Below, piece after piece: positions 48,900 to 60,794 of a stretch of 64,000 bases of DNA (positions are counted from its first letter, which is position 1; each line of letters opens with the position of its first letter). The stretch spans positions 28,827,519 through 28,891,518 of the forward strand of contig NC_092859.1 of the NCBI RefSeq assembly GCF_032062135.1. The letters are read 5' to 3'. The translations under genes were made by a program, and so were the position numbers. Source of the stretch: Pyxicephalus adspersus. Its lineage: Eukaryota; Chordata; Amphibia; Anura; Pyxicephalidae. The notes beneath the pieces are model-generated. The model was not told the origin of the DNA. It did not search any database and saw only the letters and a program-made list of their open reading frames with translations.

Positions 48900-49236
48900 T
48901 TTCTTTAGTAACATTGCATGCAGTACTGAACTAGAACAAGCATGCATGAGATGAAAGTCGGATTTCCATGATCTCATTCCATGATGAACTGCGCATGCCT
49001 GAGATCAGCAATTTCTTTCCCCCTTGCTGAAAGGGCTCCTTCTGTGCGTAACCCAGATGCTTGGGCATGAGCAGAGGGAGCACCCAAGGGGGGGGGGGCG
49101 GTGCTGCACCCTTTTTTTTAAGAAACAAGGGTGTTGCACTAAATAAAACACAAACAAACATAATTTGTACCTTACATAAAAGGGATGTCCACCCTTTTAT
49201 GTAAAGTGAAAATTCTGAGATTAGGTACGCTTTAAG
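48900..49236 (+). repeat. Dispersed repeat family C, copy 2 (diverged)
   Basis: It shares with copy 3 the GATCTCAGGCATGC-type stretch (here GCATGCCTGAGATCAGC, inverted), a CCACCCTTTTATGTAA block and the right end GTACGCTTTAAG. A G10 run lies at about 49089. Confidence 0.5.
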
Positions 49237-49239
49237 ATG

Positions 49240-50655
49240 TGCAAATTTCACTGTGCATTGCCTCCGAGCTGAGCTCTACACTACATGGTGTATGCATTAA
49301 GTTTGAGGTCCGCATTAAGCAGACTTTTATAATGCTAAGAGCATATTAGACATCTAGTCAACAAACCTGACAATGTCGTCATCGGCTTTTCTCCCCAAAA
49401 GAATGGAGTCATGTTTAATGAGCTATCTTTCAGGAAAACCATCAACTTCCTGGACTGGGATGGTTATTTGGGATGACTCAGTTGTGTAAATCACAGTTTC
49501 TGGCTGAATTCACATATATCTGACACTGATGAGTCCCTGCTGCAGCCTCTTACCTTATGAGCTTCTACAAAGTACAAATTTCTACAAATACAAATGTTAC
49601 AGACTGATTATTGAAGTAGAAGGAACTGAGGAAATGCTTGCTTCTGCCTGCAGCAGACTTAAAACATCCTCAAAGCTTTGGCAATGCCACTGGCTTAAAA
49701 ACATTTTTACAATAAAGGGTAGAACTTTTTTTCCGTTTTTTAGATCTTTTTGCTTTTTTGTGACATGTAATAAAAGTTTTTTTGCAGACTGTAATGTTAC
49801 TGATAGACCCGAATTAAGACATGCTAATAAGTTGTTTAGTAGACTGAGGGGCCCATTTTAGCCAATTATATTACACGCCAGATGGAAAAAAAAATCTTCA
49901 TGTAGCTGCAATGTAACTGATCCCTGTCCGTGGTGCTGAAACCACGCTCTGGTCTCATCACTTCTAATGATGTCCATGTCCAAGGCCGCTGATTAAGTTG
50001 AATCTTTCACCATCTGTATCACCTAGGTTGTCACTTCTCACTGATTTCACTGATCTGAACATCCCTTTCACAGCATCAGCCAGATCAACAGTACTTGTGG
50101 TCAGGCATTTGTCAGATGCTCTCTTCACATGTGCACTGCAGCCTGTCTATTAGAATGGCCCTCTGTTGTGTCATATTAGTTCTCATTAGTCATGGAGGGG
50201 GGCTGTCACTACCTACCATGTAATGGAAGAAGAGAAGAAACAGGTGCTAACTTGGCTCATTCTGTCACATACAGCTCGGAGCTATACATTTACTGGCATC
50301 ACCATTAAAATACACGCCAGTCAAAAAAAAAGAGAGAAACTTTTCCAACAGGTATAATAACTACTTACTACATGTAATCATTTCTGATTCTCATTGCAGC
50401 AGCTCCCTGGCTCCAGTATTGTCTCTACAGTAATGCAGCTCTAGGGCCCAAATACAAAATCCAGACTAATACCAACCAGAAAACTGAAAAAAAATTCTAT
50501 ATCTAAATAAATAAACAAAGTCTATTATTCTGCAGATTTGACCTGGAATTGATATATATATACCTATGATAGTTAATTTAGTTAAAATACTAATTTTATG
50601 ACCATCATACTGCTGCCATGGATTTCATAATTTAATCATTGACCTAGAACCAGTT
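49240..50655. other. Unassigned non-coding DNA
   Basis: No gene is supported. The 110-codon frame at 49529-49861 has no recognisable domain. The block at 49900-50180 is unusually even in composition and could be a conserved element. Confidence 0.35.
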
Positions 50656-50722
50656 AGTGACATGACTCTGGACTTTATAAAGCGCTGTTGGTGCTATATA
50701 AATATTGGTTAATAATAATAAC
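50656..50722 (+). mobile_element. SINE 3' tail fragment
   Basis: GTTAGTGACATGACTCTGGA is followed by AAAGCGCTGTTGGTGCTATA and an AATAATAATAA tail. This is the same 3' end as the SINEs at 15.0 and 16.4 kb. Confidence 0.65.
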
Positions 50723-53411
50723 GTTTCCTTTAAAGCACAGCATCCCACCCCCATCCTCCTGAATTTCTTTACATCTACAAGTTTTTTTCCCCTAAATCAC
50801 ACCGCCGATCCCTCTGTATCCCTTCCAACAGTATTTTATTGCTTTATATTCCTTTATGCTCACTTTTCCAGGTAACTTTTTCTACTCCAAACATGATACA
50901 CAGAGTTCGCTTTGTCTTTTCTGTCAGTGGCCAGTGGTCCTCACTGATGCAACAAACTGCTCTGACATGATGAGTTCATTACTGCTCTCTGTATCAAAGC
51001 ACTATTACTGCAAGGTTCTGTAATGACTCCTCAGGGGCGGGTCTTTGACAAGTCTTTAAACACAGTATGTCCTCCATTGTGCTGGTTGAATGATAAGGAG
51101 GGATATTTAACCCAGAAGAAATGGTGGAAAAAAAATCTGTATGGGCAGTATCAGAGAGGATATAAGGAAAACAACCAGATCTGCTTTTTTCTTTCTAATA
51201 CAGCTGGGGCATTTTTTTTTAATTTGCATGCATGCAGTTTTCCGGCAAATCCTGATGTGTTTATCTTATCCTGCATGAAGAACAGTGGCATCTAGTGGCT
51301 AAGTCGTAAAACTGCAGGTGACATCCCCAGAGAAAGGGTGAGTTTCACAGCAAGTACTGCTCTTTATTTAACAGCTCAACTGTGAAGTTGATATTAAAAA
51401 AAAAAAATCTTCAAAAATTAATAATAATTTCATGTTCATTCAGACCTATTTGACTTTATCGAAAGTAATATAACTTGTCCGCTGAGTTTAGAATTTCCTT
51501 TTTTGCTTTTCTTTTTCCACAAACATCTCTATCACAGTTGAGTCTGCAGCGTACCGTGGAAGAACATAACAATGTTAACTGGAGATGATTGTAATATAAA
51601 CCTGGGGGTGAATTCTCATTGTTAATTCACTAGGGATGGCAGGCTGTTTACACACACAATGTTACATAGCTGCGATTCCTGGAAACTCTCCAAAGGTGTG
51701 AAGCACGGCTCTGCTCCCTGAACAAAGTACAAATATATCACTCAGAGTGAAATACCTTTCCTGTCCTAGACAAAGACAATGCTTGTTTTATTTAACTCGA
51801 CGCAGAGTGGAATGCAAGCAATGGCAAGGTTTTCTTTTCAATATTATTAGTGTATGAAAACCCAAAACTGATGTTTTAGAATGTTTGCCATTAAAAAAAA
51901 TCCCTTGGTTAGTCCTATACTATACATGTTAGGGTGAAGATTAGGAGGTTATGTCATTCATATCTTTGTGCATATTTGATCACAGCATTAATCACTGTAT
52001 GCTAATTAATGGGTTGGTGATGCGCCAATATGTTCCCAAATAATAGGACTAGGGTGCACATCAACGTATGGTAGGGTGTTACCCTGTGTTCTGGTGCACT
52101 GCAACACAGGGCACCACAATGCACTAATGCATAATGTTATTGTATATTGTGGTAAGGAAAGTATACAGATTTTTTTGTAGAATAAAGTTAAATAATAATG
52201 AATCAAATTACTGGCATAATATGGTTGAAATTATGTGTTAAAGCAAGTTCATTTTCAAGTGTTCTGAATTGCTCAACTGTCTTTCTTTTACTTATCCCTG
52301 GAGCCTGTGCCACTTCACCTGTGCTGTGCACCCCACTATTCTTCTTTGATATTTCAGAGAGCAGAAGAAAATATTCTAATTGCTTAGTAAACAAATTATA
52401 AAGACTCGGTGTGACAGATAAACCGATTGGAAAGCAAAAAAATGTTTTTTTCCACTTGTAGAGCTCTAACACTGAACAGGATATGACCTAGGCATGCATA
52501 TTGGCTGCTTCTAGCACTAATGTACTGCGTAATTGGACGACGTATGTTTTCTACACATAAACTGGCAATACATAACTGGGAGACAGGGTTGTTCTGTATG
52601 TTAGACCAGACTGTAATTCTGGTTTAATGGCCAAGGTTTATATTTAGAGAAAAGTATTAGGGTATGCTATATAAGTACACATTTACTTGAAATTAGACAT
52701 AGTTACTGAAAGTGTTTTTAGATTTAAGGCACTAAACCATTCCAAGACCAAAGCAAATGTAGAACAGTTTAGAATTGATGCTCCTGTGTGTTCTATATAT
52801 AAACCAAATTATATAGATTTTACTTCCATGGATCCTTTAAACATGGGCAGAGTTTTTTGCTCTTTCTCATATGAAAGTGATGGTTGTGACCCTTACACCT
52901 AATAAAAAAAATGCTGCATTTGTTTTGCAATGCTCTCTTTGAACCAATAAATGTGAATGCTCACTGTTCCAAATCTCATTATTAGAATCCCTGATCAAAG
53001 AAACTAAACGCTAGGCAGATTTTCTATACCTAATTCCAATGTTAATGGATTTTCCTGGCAAGAAACAATATATATCTCAGACTATGCAGCCAATCCATAC
53101 ATGGATAAATAAACTGGGGCATTAGCAGGTTTCAGGAGAATGACTTAAACAAGTAAACATGTCTCACAGACCCACAACGCTGGTTTAAAAACAGATTTAC
53201 CTGCATCATTAATATAGAATTATAGAGGCTGCCCTTCCTTTTTTAAAAATGCTGGGTACCTGGCTGTCTTGCTTAACCAATGGCTTCAGTACTTTTGAAT
53301 TTATAATTCAAGATAAATAGGAACACTAACTTTACTTTGGGACTGAGAATAGATTGAAGCCAAAGAATGCTGTATCTTAACCCAAATTGAACCCTAAAGT
53401 GATACATTAGA
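50723..53411. other. Unassigned non-coding DNA
   Basis: No gene. The block at 51530-51720 has CATTGTT / AACAATG (Sox-like) and retained CpGs (GCAGCGTACCGTGG) and is a possible conserved element. The remaining short frames show no domains. Confidence 0.37.
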
Positions 53412-54925
53412 TATACAAGTGAAGGGGGGGGGATAAGTATTGAACACATCAATGTTTTTCTTCGTAAATATATTTGTAATAGCACTTTTGACACGAACAA
53501 ATATGTCCAATAAATTAATTTATGTTTATTAAAGTGGAATGGCACAGGGAAGAAGTACTGAACAAGCTTACTGAAATGTATTTTGTACTTAGTAGAAAAG
53601 CCTTTGTTGGTAATGACAGTTTCAAGAAGCCTCCTGTATGAAGAAATTAGTTGAATGCATTGATTTTAGTCAATTCTTTCACACAAACTGTATTCAAATC
53701 TTGAGGTTCCTGTGGGCCTCATCTATGAACTCTGATCTTTAGTTCATTCCATGGATTTTTAAGTCAGGTGATTGTCTGGGCCATTCTAGCAGCTTTATTT
53801 TATTTCTCTGAAATCATTTGAGAATTTCCTTGGCTGTGTGATGGGGATCATTGTCTTGCTGGAATGTCCACCCTCGTTTCATCTTCGGCATCCTGGTTGA
53901 TGGCAGAACATTTTTATCAAGAATGTCTCAGTACATTTTACCATTCATTGATCCTTCATTTATATGAAATCTGCCAGTACAATATGCTGAACAGCCCCAC
54001 ACCATGATGTTCCCACCTCCAAACTTTACTGTTGGTATAGTGTTTTTTAGGTAATGTGCATTGCGGTTTCTCCTCCAAACACAGAATGTGCAATGACATC
54101 CAAAGAGTTCAATTTTGATCACATCTAGCCAGACTATATTCTCCCAGTATTTCACTGACTTGTCCAAATGTTGCGCAAAAAACATTAAACAAGCTTCAAC
54201 ATGCTTTTTCTTTGGCAGTGGAGTCTTGCATGGTGAGCGTGCATGGAGGCCATGTGGGTTGCATTACTTATTGTTTTAATTGAAACAACTGTGCCAGTTC
54301 TTTCTGAAGATCTCTTGGCTCTGAGTCAACTCTTCTGATTATTATTTTGACTCCTATGTCGGAAATCTTGTGAGAAGCACCTGGTTTAGGCTGAAATTAT
54401 GTTCTTGTCACCTTCAGATTATGGCCCTACGGTTTTCACTGGAACATTCACAATTTTAGAACTATGTCTGTAACCAATGCCATCAGTATATTTGGCAACA
54501 ATAAGGGTGAAAAGGTCTTTAGAGAGCTCTTTGCTTTTACCTATCATGAGATGCTTCCTGTGTGATACCTTAGTAATGAGAAACCTTTTATTAATCCATT
54601 GATTAGGACTAATCTAGCTGATAATAATTTGCACTGATTAGGAGCAAGATTGCTTTCTAAATACTGACATATTTCAGCAGATTTCTTGTCTTTCCATTAC
54701 TTTTTTCACCTCCTTTTCTTCAGATGTTCAATACTAATTTCCTGTGCAATTCCACTTTAATACACATAACTTATTTTCTCAAAGTATTCGTTTTGATTAC
54801 TTTGTATGTGTGAGTTACCTGGGTTGTTACCAATATCTGGTGTAAATTTCATGTCAATAATCCTATTAGAAATATTTTTACTGAGAAAAACGTTGACATG
54901 TGCATTACTTATTTCCCCCGCTGTA
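53412..54925 (-). mobile_element. Tc1-family transposon with about 200-base inverted terminal repeats
   Basis: The left end (GATAAGTATTGAACACATCA then ATGTTTTTCTTCGTAAATAT) matches the reverse complement of the right end (AATAAGTAATGCACATGTCA then ACGTTTTTCTCAGTAAAAAT). The similarity extends inward through TTTGTAATAGCACTTTTGAC against TTTCTAATAGGATTATTGAC. TA borders both ends. The length of 1.51 kb is normal for Tc1. A G8 run beside the left end is an expanded part of the terminal repeat. Confidence 0.88.
53700..54230 (-). pseudogene. Tc1 transposase pseudogene 4
   Basis: Minus-strand translation gives [35 protein letters not shown] and [15 protein letters not shown] in one 85-codon frame. 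These correspond to the usual WSDETKIELFG, PTVKHGGGSIMVWGC and EGTMN blocks. The first catalytic Asp is kept, but the neighbouring Glu and Thr are changed. Downstream I read [16 protein letters not shown], with the second Asp (near 53848), and LEWPRQSPDL (near 53775). After SPDL a deletion of about 13 bases removes the NPIE segment with the third catalytic residue, then a frameshift leads on to a WNELKIRVHR-type segment. The upstream DNA-binding domain is partly recognisable but broken. It is inactive. Confidence 0.87.
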
Positions 54926-55369
54926 GATGAGCCTAGTAGGCTGAGTCAACTTTTTTGATTATCTCGGATACTCCAGTAGTGGGACTGGCAGAAGTACCAG
55001 GTAACAAAACAATGTAACATTAATAATGTGCTGTGACTGGCTTCCCAAAGTTTCCCTTTAAGGGAGTTTACAATAAACCTGCTTACAGAGAAATACAAGG
55101 CTGACATTGCTGACCTCCTGAAAATACTAGTTGACTGACTGTTACTGTTCTTCTGTGTTCTATACTTCTAATTCTGGAACAAAAATTTTTAAACTGAAGC
55201 AAACTCCATATTTTTCTCATGCCAAAAAAGTAAACTGGAAGGGAACCATTGAAATACCAATTATGTCCAATGATGTATTTGTTTTACACAATAAGAAGGG
55301 TTCTCTTTGTATTTGCAATGATGTCTTAAACCAGTGGAACTGATCAGTGCTCAACTGGCTGCTCTCCCA
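54926..55369. other. Unassigned non-coding DNA
   Basis: No gene. Just right of the Tc1 end, CTGAGTCAACTTTTTTGATT (54941) repeats part of the Tc1 interior (CTGAGTCAACTCTTCTGATT at 54321). A small fragment of the same family may therefore abut the element. Confidence 0.4.
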
Positions 55370-55540
55370 TTATAAGCGGTTGGGCTTGGCAAGCGCCACG
55401 TGCTGATAGGAAAGTTTAAAATGCCACTTAATTCTGTCGGTTAATTGATTTTTATTCCCAGTCACAGATGAACAATGAATAGATCCTGACACGGGCTCCC
55501 TGTAAAATGAAAATGAATATTCAATTTGCATAGTGTCTAT
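55370..55540. promoter_or_regulatory. Candidate conserved non-coding element
   Basis: The block is repeat-free with GCGCCACGTGC (E-box), GTTAATTGATTTTTAT (homeodomain), GAACAATGAAT (Sox) and CAATTTGCATAG (octamer) within 170 bases. This density of developmental factor sites in evenly mixed DNA is typical of vertebrate enhancers. The sites are short and could be chance. No comparison was possible. Confidence 0.3.
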
Positions 55541-56120
55541 ACTGATCTTACTAAAGAGAAATGATGGCATGTAAGGAAGTTTATTGTCTCAGTATAGAGG
55601 GCCAGAAGATCAGGAGGGTGGGGGACGTCTGCATTATGGCTGATTGCTGGAATTGTGGCCTTAAAAGGAAAATAAACTCCTTAAAGAATAGCCAAACTCA
55701 GAAACAGAATGTAATGTTTTGCTATGTTTTATTCTGATGATGTGGTGGCTTTCTTTATTCAATGCTACGCACATGTTCAGCATATTATAAATATCCCTGC
55801 TGATATTGTACCCTTGTCACTAACAGTGAGCTGACCATATAGTTCTACAGGGAATGGGGACAACGTGGATTGTAGGGTGGACAACCAAGTGGCTTTGCCA
55901 GATAATGGGGACTTAGTAGGTGTGGCTACATTAAGGCAATGCTGCATTTAGCAAAAATGGTTTTAATTACCCCTATAATGTCCCAGTTTTATAGTGGTCC
56001 TTCAATCACCATATATTTTGCCATGGTGCTCCCCAGCTTTACGGCACCCCAAAAGTATGTTCCTGCTTTACATTGCTTAATACATCCTTTACCTTTCCAG
56101 TAGCTCCTACACCATGTCCT
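55541..56120. other. Unassigned non-coding DNA
   Basis: No gene or repeat partner was recognised. Confidence 0.4.
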
Positions 56121-56553
56121 AAATTTTGCAAAAATTTAATTAGTGTAAGAGGAGGAGAGACTAAAGCAAAGGAAAAACAAGAAAAGTCACTGATTTTGCT
56201 ACGAGGGTGGCAGAAATGCCAATTCTTTTGGCCAGAGTTATCAAATCACCCCAAGACTGGAGAACATAGACTATCGTGGGAAAACCTGGGTGATCAAGCA
56301 AACATGGAATGGATCTGATCCAGGATTGAAAACATTTGCCAAACAATAACAAATGATTTTTAAGAAATCCATTCCAGATTTGCTGCATCAACCAGATTCT
56401 CGCATGATAGGCTATCTTCTCCAGTCTTGGAGTGCTTTGATAAATCAGACCAAAATAATTGGCCTTTCTGCCACCCGTGTAGCAAAACCAGTGCCTTTTC
56501 TTGTTTTCCCTTGCTTTAGTCCCTCCTCCTCTTACATTATTTAAATTTTGCAT
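56121..56553. mobile_element. 430-base nested palindrome (foldback element)
   Basis: The outer arms are inverted copies. The left arm has TGTAAGAGGAGGAGAGACTA, AAGGAAAAACAAGAAAAG, and GGGTGGCAGAAATGCCAATT. The right arm has AATTGGCCTTTCTGCCACCC, CTTTTCTTGTTTTCCCTT, and TAGTCCCTCCTCCTCTTACA. The centre (56230-56452) is a CTCTCCA-family foldback copy, itself an inverted repeat. Because of the symmetry, frames on opposite strands give similar peptides (RGGETKAKEKQ on plus, RGGGTKARENK on minus), neither of which is a gene. Confidence 0.87.
56230..56452. mobile_element. Foldback MITE (CTCTCCA family), copy g
   Basis: It belongs with copy h in a diverged subfamily with AAGACTGGAGAA-ATAGACTATC and ACCTGGGTGATC arms. 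It occupies the centre of the larger palindrome. Confidence 0.8.
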
Positions 56554-57818
56554 GTAAAAATGCATTTTTATGTTTTTTTATATTCACATATGCGCATGGA
56601 CAATCAAAATCTTTTCACATTGGCGTCAGTTTGGTTTCTTTGCTGTCATCTTCCTGCGTTTTCTAATGTAGCCTTCCCAGGGTGATTCTAAAACACTCTT
56701 CAAAATAAACTTCATTTTGTTAAATTTCTATTACCCATTGAGAAGCCAAGTTACACCCTTCATTTACATCAGAACAATGGTGTCCCTGCACAGAAGTGTC
56801 AGCTCTCAGTAACTGATCAAAACACAAAGTATGACTGCCATTGCCTGGAATTTACCTTTAACCTTAGGTAGCAGCAAACCAAAATATCATAAAAGGTGAT
56901 TTATATATTAGTTTTAACTCGTTTGTATAATTCTTTATGTACCTAATAAACATTTACATCAGGGCATACATATGAGAGCTTACCAAACAAACTATCTGTC
57001 TGCTTTTTTGCAGCCTCCATGGACTGAAACATCCAAGAGGAAGGATTTGTATTTCTATCTTGACACATTTAGCTACCTACAGTATATTAGGTGGTAAGAA
57101 AGAACCTTCACAGAGACCTTAGCTTGCAGAAAGTGTGCTGCCTGCTGGCTGCAAGTGGTAAATATAGAAATATTAGAGGCATAATATATTTTTTATCATA
57201 AAAAATAATAATAAAAAAGAAAAGGTAAAAAAACAACTAAACATTTTCCTAGTTTACAATCCCCAGTCCATGACCTTTTTCTTCACTTGCTCAGTATGTG
57301 ATAGATATTGCAATGTCTCCCCGTGCTGTATACATTACTGCCTTCTAATGTATAGAGACAGTAAATGAATTTGATGGCTCTGTTTTATCCCAAGGAGTAT
57401 ATCCTGCATTAAAGACTGCAGGCCTCGAGGTAATAGCACTCACCAACAAAGCAGATTAAAAAACAAAAGAACTCAATATATTACCAGGAAAGTCTTGGAG
57501 AGCGCAAGACAAAAGTGATTAAGATCACACTCCCCGATGCCTGTTTAAGCCGTCCCAAGATGAAATTTCCTCTCCAACAAACGCTGCATTTAATAATGGT
57601 GCAGTCATGAATTAGTTTTATCAGTCATTTAGCTTATGAGTGATGGCCTTTGACTGTGGCCCTGTCCTATTTAACCAGCTGAGTGTGACTGCAAGCCTGT
57701 AATATGATGTTTGAGCTGAAATCCAGGCATCTAAATACAGTATTTCTGTCCATTCAGTGTTTCCACAGTTGTGACGCTCTGTACAGTTCTCTCTGGCAGA
57801 AGAAATGCCTGCTGCAGA
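56554..57818. other. Unassigned non-coding DNA with possible exon and regulatory block
   Basis: At 57014-57093 an acceptor-like GCTTTTTTGCAG and a donor-like GGTGGTAAGA enclose 80 bases. Two frames are open across them, one reading PPWTETSKRKDLYFYLDTFS. I do not recognise it. The block at 57400-57690 is repeat-free with retained CpGs and TTTAATAATGG / GAATTAGTTT sites and may be a conserved element. Otherwise nothing was found. Confidence 0.25.
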
Positions 57819-58000
57819 TAAAGTGGAACTATAGTTCTCCTGAATGAACTCCTGCGCAAATGCATGGGAACTATTACTTTCAGGCCTGGCTGAAGAATGG
57901 CAACCCAGAATAGTTGCAGAAGAAAATTATAGTTCCTGTGATGGAAAGGGACAGGCAGGTAAGGGACATTCTTCAAGAAGCAACTAAGTTCCACTTTAAG
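57819..58000. mobile_element. MITE with TAAAGTGGAACT ends
   Basis: The left end TAAAGTGGAACTATAGTTCT and inverted right end TTAAAGTGGAACTTAGTTGC match over 12 bases. The interior has no coding capacity. Another partial end (AGTTTAGTTCTACTTTAAG) follows at 58011-58029, as if a second copy abuts. Confidence 0.65.
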
Positions 58001-58278
58001 AAAGTTTAAAAGTTTAGTTCTACTTTAAGAAACACTTAGAGGTCTCATCTCGTGTGGCACCAATATTTACTGCTGCAATTTTCCAGCTTCTCTAGGAATT
58101 GCCCCAACTCCCTATACAATAAACAATGCATCAGTACTTTGTGCTCCAAATTCCATTGGCTACACACATTACTCTTAAAATCCCAATGCCTGAGGTATGT
58201 TAGATTGGGATCCTTCTGGGATAGAGTTTGGTTCCTGTACTGAGAAATGTCTCCAATGCTCAGATTATTTTGGTTGGA

Positions 58279-58754
58279 CTAAGTCGTCACCCTTCAAGTC
58301 CAAGTCAAGTCTCAAGTCATTGACACCAAGTCCTAAGTCAATGACACCAAGTCCCAAGTCAAGTCTCAAGTCACCAAGAATTCTTCCAAGTCGAGTCCCA
58401 AGTCAAGACACTTCATTTATCAAGTAATTTGGATGTCATACTTAGTCTGTTATAATGCCTTCCTACCTGCATTCCTTGCATTCCAAGTCCACTAAGTTTG
58501 TCTTTCTCCGCTGACAGCTGAAGGGGTCAGGGAGGAAGGCAGTGAGGCTTCTGTAACACCGCCTTCCTCTCACCATCCCAGCTGTCAGAGGAGAAATCCG
58601 TGGAATGCAAGAAAGGCGGTGTTACAGAAGACTCACTGCAAGTCCAGTTGCAAGTCACTGGACAAAACTCCCAAGTCGAGTCGCCAGTCATTTATTAGGT
58701 GACTTAAGTCGAACTCAAGTCCAAGTCATGCGACTCAAGTTCCAACCTCTGTAA
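58279..58754. repeat. CAAGTC-rich array flanking an internal palindrome
   Basis: Many degenerate CAAGTC / CAAGTCC units fill 58279-58428 and 58639-58754. Between them, 58476-58612 is an inverted repeat (CTTGCATTCC ... GGAATGCAAG, with GCTGACAGCTG and CAGCTGTCAG further in). The right edge GACTCAAGTTCCAACCTCTG resembles a CGAGTCC-type transposon terminus I recall from fish and frogs. It is probably one non-autonomous DNA element. A Ser/Lys/Pro-rich frame across the array is spurious. Confidence 0.6.
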
Positions 58755-60794
58755 TCTGCAATAGCAAACAATTCTATAATTTGCTAAACTGTACTGTCAA
58801 TGCATCTTTACATATTACAGTACTGGATTAAAAAAAAGTGGAGTGGGAAATGTATGATCAAGAAGAAGACTTTTTATTAAAGTGTTCAGAATCTGGTTTT
58901 AGAGTACTGTATAATGTAATAATAATAATAATAATTCTGCTATATCACCCTGGCAATTGTAGATGGTTAAAATGACCCATCTATACAAATACTTGAAGTC
59001 CACCTTTTTTAATTAATCCTATTTTTGATAACAACACTGATTGCGCTCATTAAAAATCTCCCACAATCCTCATGATTCCCGCACCTCGCTCCTCTCTGTC
59101 CTATATTTTAAAGCATCAATACCAGTAGCAAACAGTGAAACTTACCATCCCCAGAGAGTTGCCACCACTTCACATATCCAGAGGATGTGCTTGTGTTTAG
59201 ACAATTATTAAAATTCATACATTTACATAACAATGGTTACAGCGCAGAGACATTATTTTTGGAATGTTGGAAAGGGAAACGCTACACTTGAAAATTTAAG
59301 CTGAATTGCAGCATGATATAAAAGATACAAATTATTGCGGCTTTAATCATTAACATATCAATGAATTTATTAAATTCAAGCAGTGTCTATCCGGTGCTGA
59401 TAAACAGAACCATATCACATATCATTTACGACTTTATTTATACTTTACACAGAATCTTCCAGGTCCATGTGTTTCAATGGCAGTAATTGATTCCCTCCAG
59501 GGAATGTTGGAGGGAATGCCAGATAGGGGTGGCTTTTAAAAGAGCCATTAGGACAAAGTGACGTATTTGTTCTAATGTGGATGGTGTGCAGAGCATGTTG
59601 GGAGGAGTAGTAATAGACTGCAGAATACTGGGTGTAGAACTGAACGTCTTCTCCGCATTTAGATTTGCTTTGTGCGTAGCAAACACTGAGCCATTTAACA
59701 CATTTTTATAGAGTCAAATAGCATTTCAGTAAATATGGTCCAGCCAAGGAGGAATCAATATAAACCATAAAATGTGTTAAAATACAGTTAAAAACAAGCA
59801 GGAAATCGATTTGGAGCGATGCGTCTAAAGATCCAAATTTGGATACGCTTATTACTTTAATAAGCAGAAATGAAATTAAGGAATTGTCTTTGGCCAGGAA
59901 TAGATGGAGAGAGAGCAGCCAACTCAACTTCAATAATACAATTGGACGGCACTGTGTATAAATTGTGAGGTGTTTCCAGAACGCGGAGGAGCTTCTGATC
60001 AGCACTACATGGAATATTTTTCACTTTGTGTACTGTTACTGGAACTAAATGCGTGGTTATTATTCATTTATTTACAGAAGAGGCAACCATTCTGAAAGCT
60101 ATAATTGTCTTATGAAAAGTAAACCAAAGCTCCAGTCAAAAATAGCAAGATATAAATGAATAGCCCAATAAAAGCTAAAAAGAGGAATGTCTTCCTGCAA
60201 TATTCAGTTTTATTACTTACCCTGGAGTATTCTTTTTTACCACTGGATGTCCTCATTGTGAAGTCCACCATCATTTAACTCACTTCTGCTGAGCCCAAGT
60301 TGTCCTGGACCTGCTGCAGCATGTAACTGGACAATGAAAAGAAATGTAATAGATTAACTAACTCACCTCCATGTCACTATATACTGTAAACTACTATCAG
60401 AATACCATTTGTCAGCCCATGAACTGACTGGCTTCACTTCTCATCTGCTTCTCTCTTATCCAGTCTGAGCTCTTTTTTTTTTATAGAGACTGTAAGAGGC
60501 AGTCATCACCGTGTGTTCATGTTGTTCATTTACGGTTCTGTCATGGTGGAAAGTGGGCCATTGGGCAAATGTTACATCTTCACCCATGACAAACTAATTG
60601 TCATGATTGATAATTGTGAGAATTATCAAGCATGTGTACACAACATAACTCTATGTATACTAACATCATTACATGGATTACTTCTTCTCTTCCCCCCAAA
60701 AAATTCTATCATTGCTGACCGTACTACTTTAAACTACCTAAAACTTGGAAAGTGGAACTTTCAGCAAAAAAGATAAAATAACTTAATAACTTAT
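58755..60794. other. Unassigned non-coding DNA
   Basis: No gene. An (AAT)n run lies at 58917-58937. An inverted fragment of repeat family D lies at 59455-59490. A small hairpin (ATTCCCTCCA / TGGAGGGAAT) lies at 59490-59518. The block at 59860-60030 has retained CpGs (GGACGGCAC, GAACGCGGAGG) and might be a conserved element. Confidence 0.4.

Noticed and set aside
56073..56565. 81-codon plus and 134-codon minus frames with similar peptides
   Set aside because: The similarity is explained by the 430-base palindrome, not by a gene family.
58197..58427. Ser/Pro/Lys-rich frame
   Set aside because: It is a translation of the CAAGTC array.
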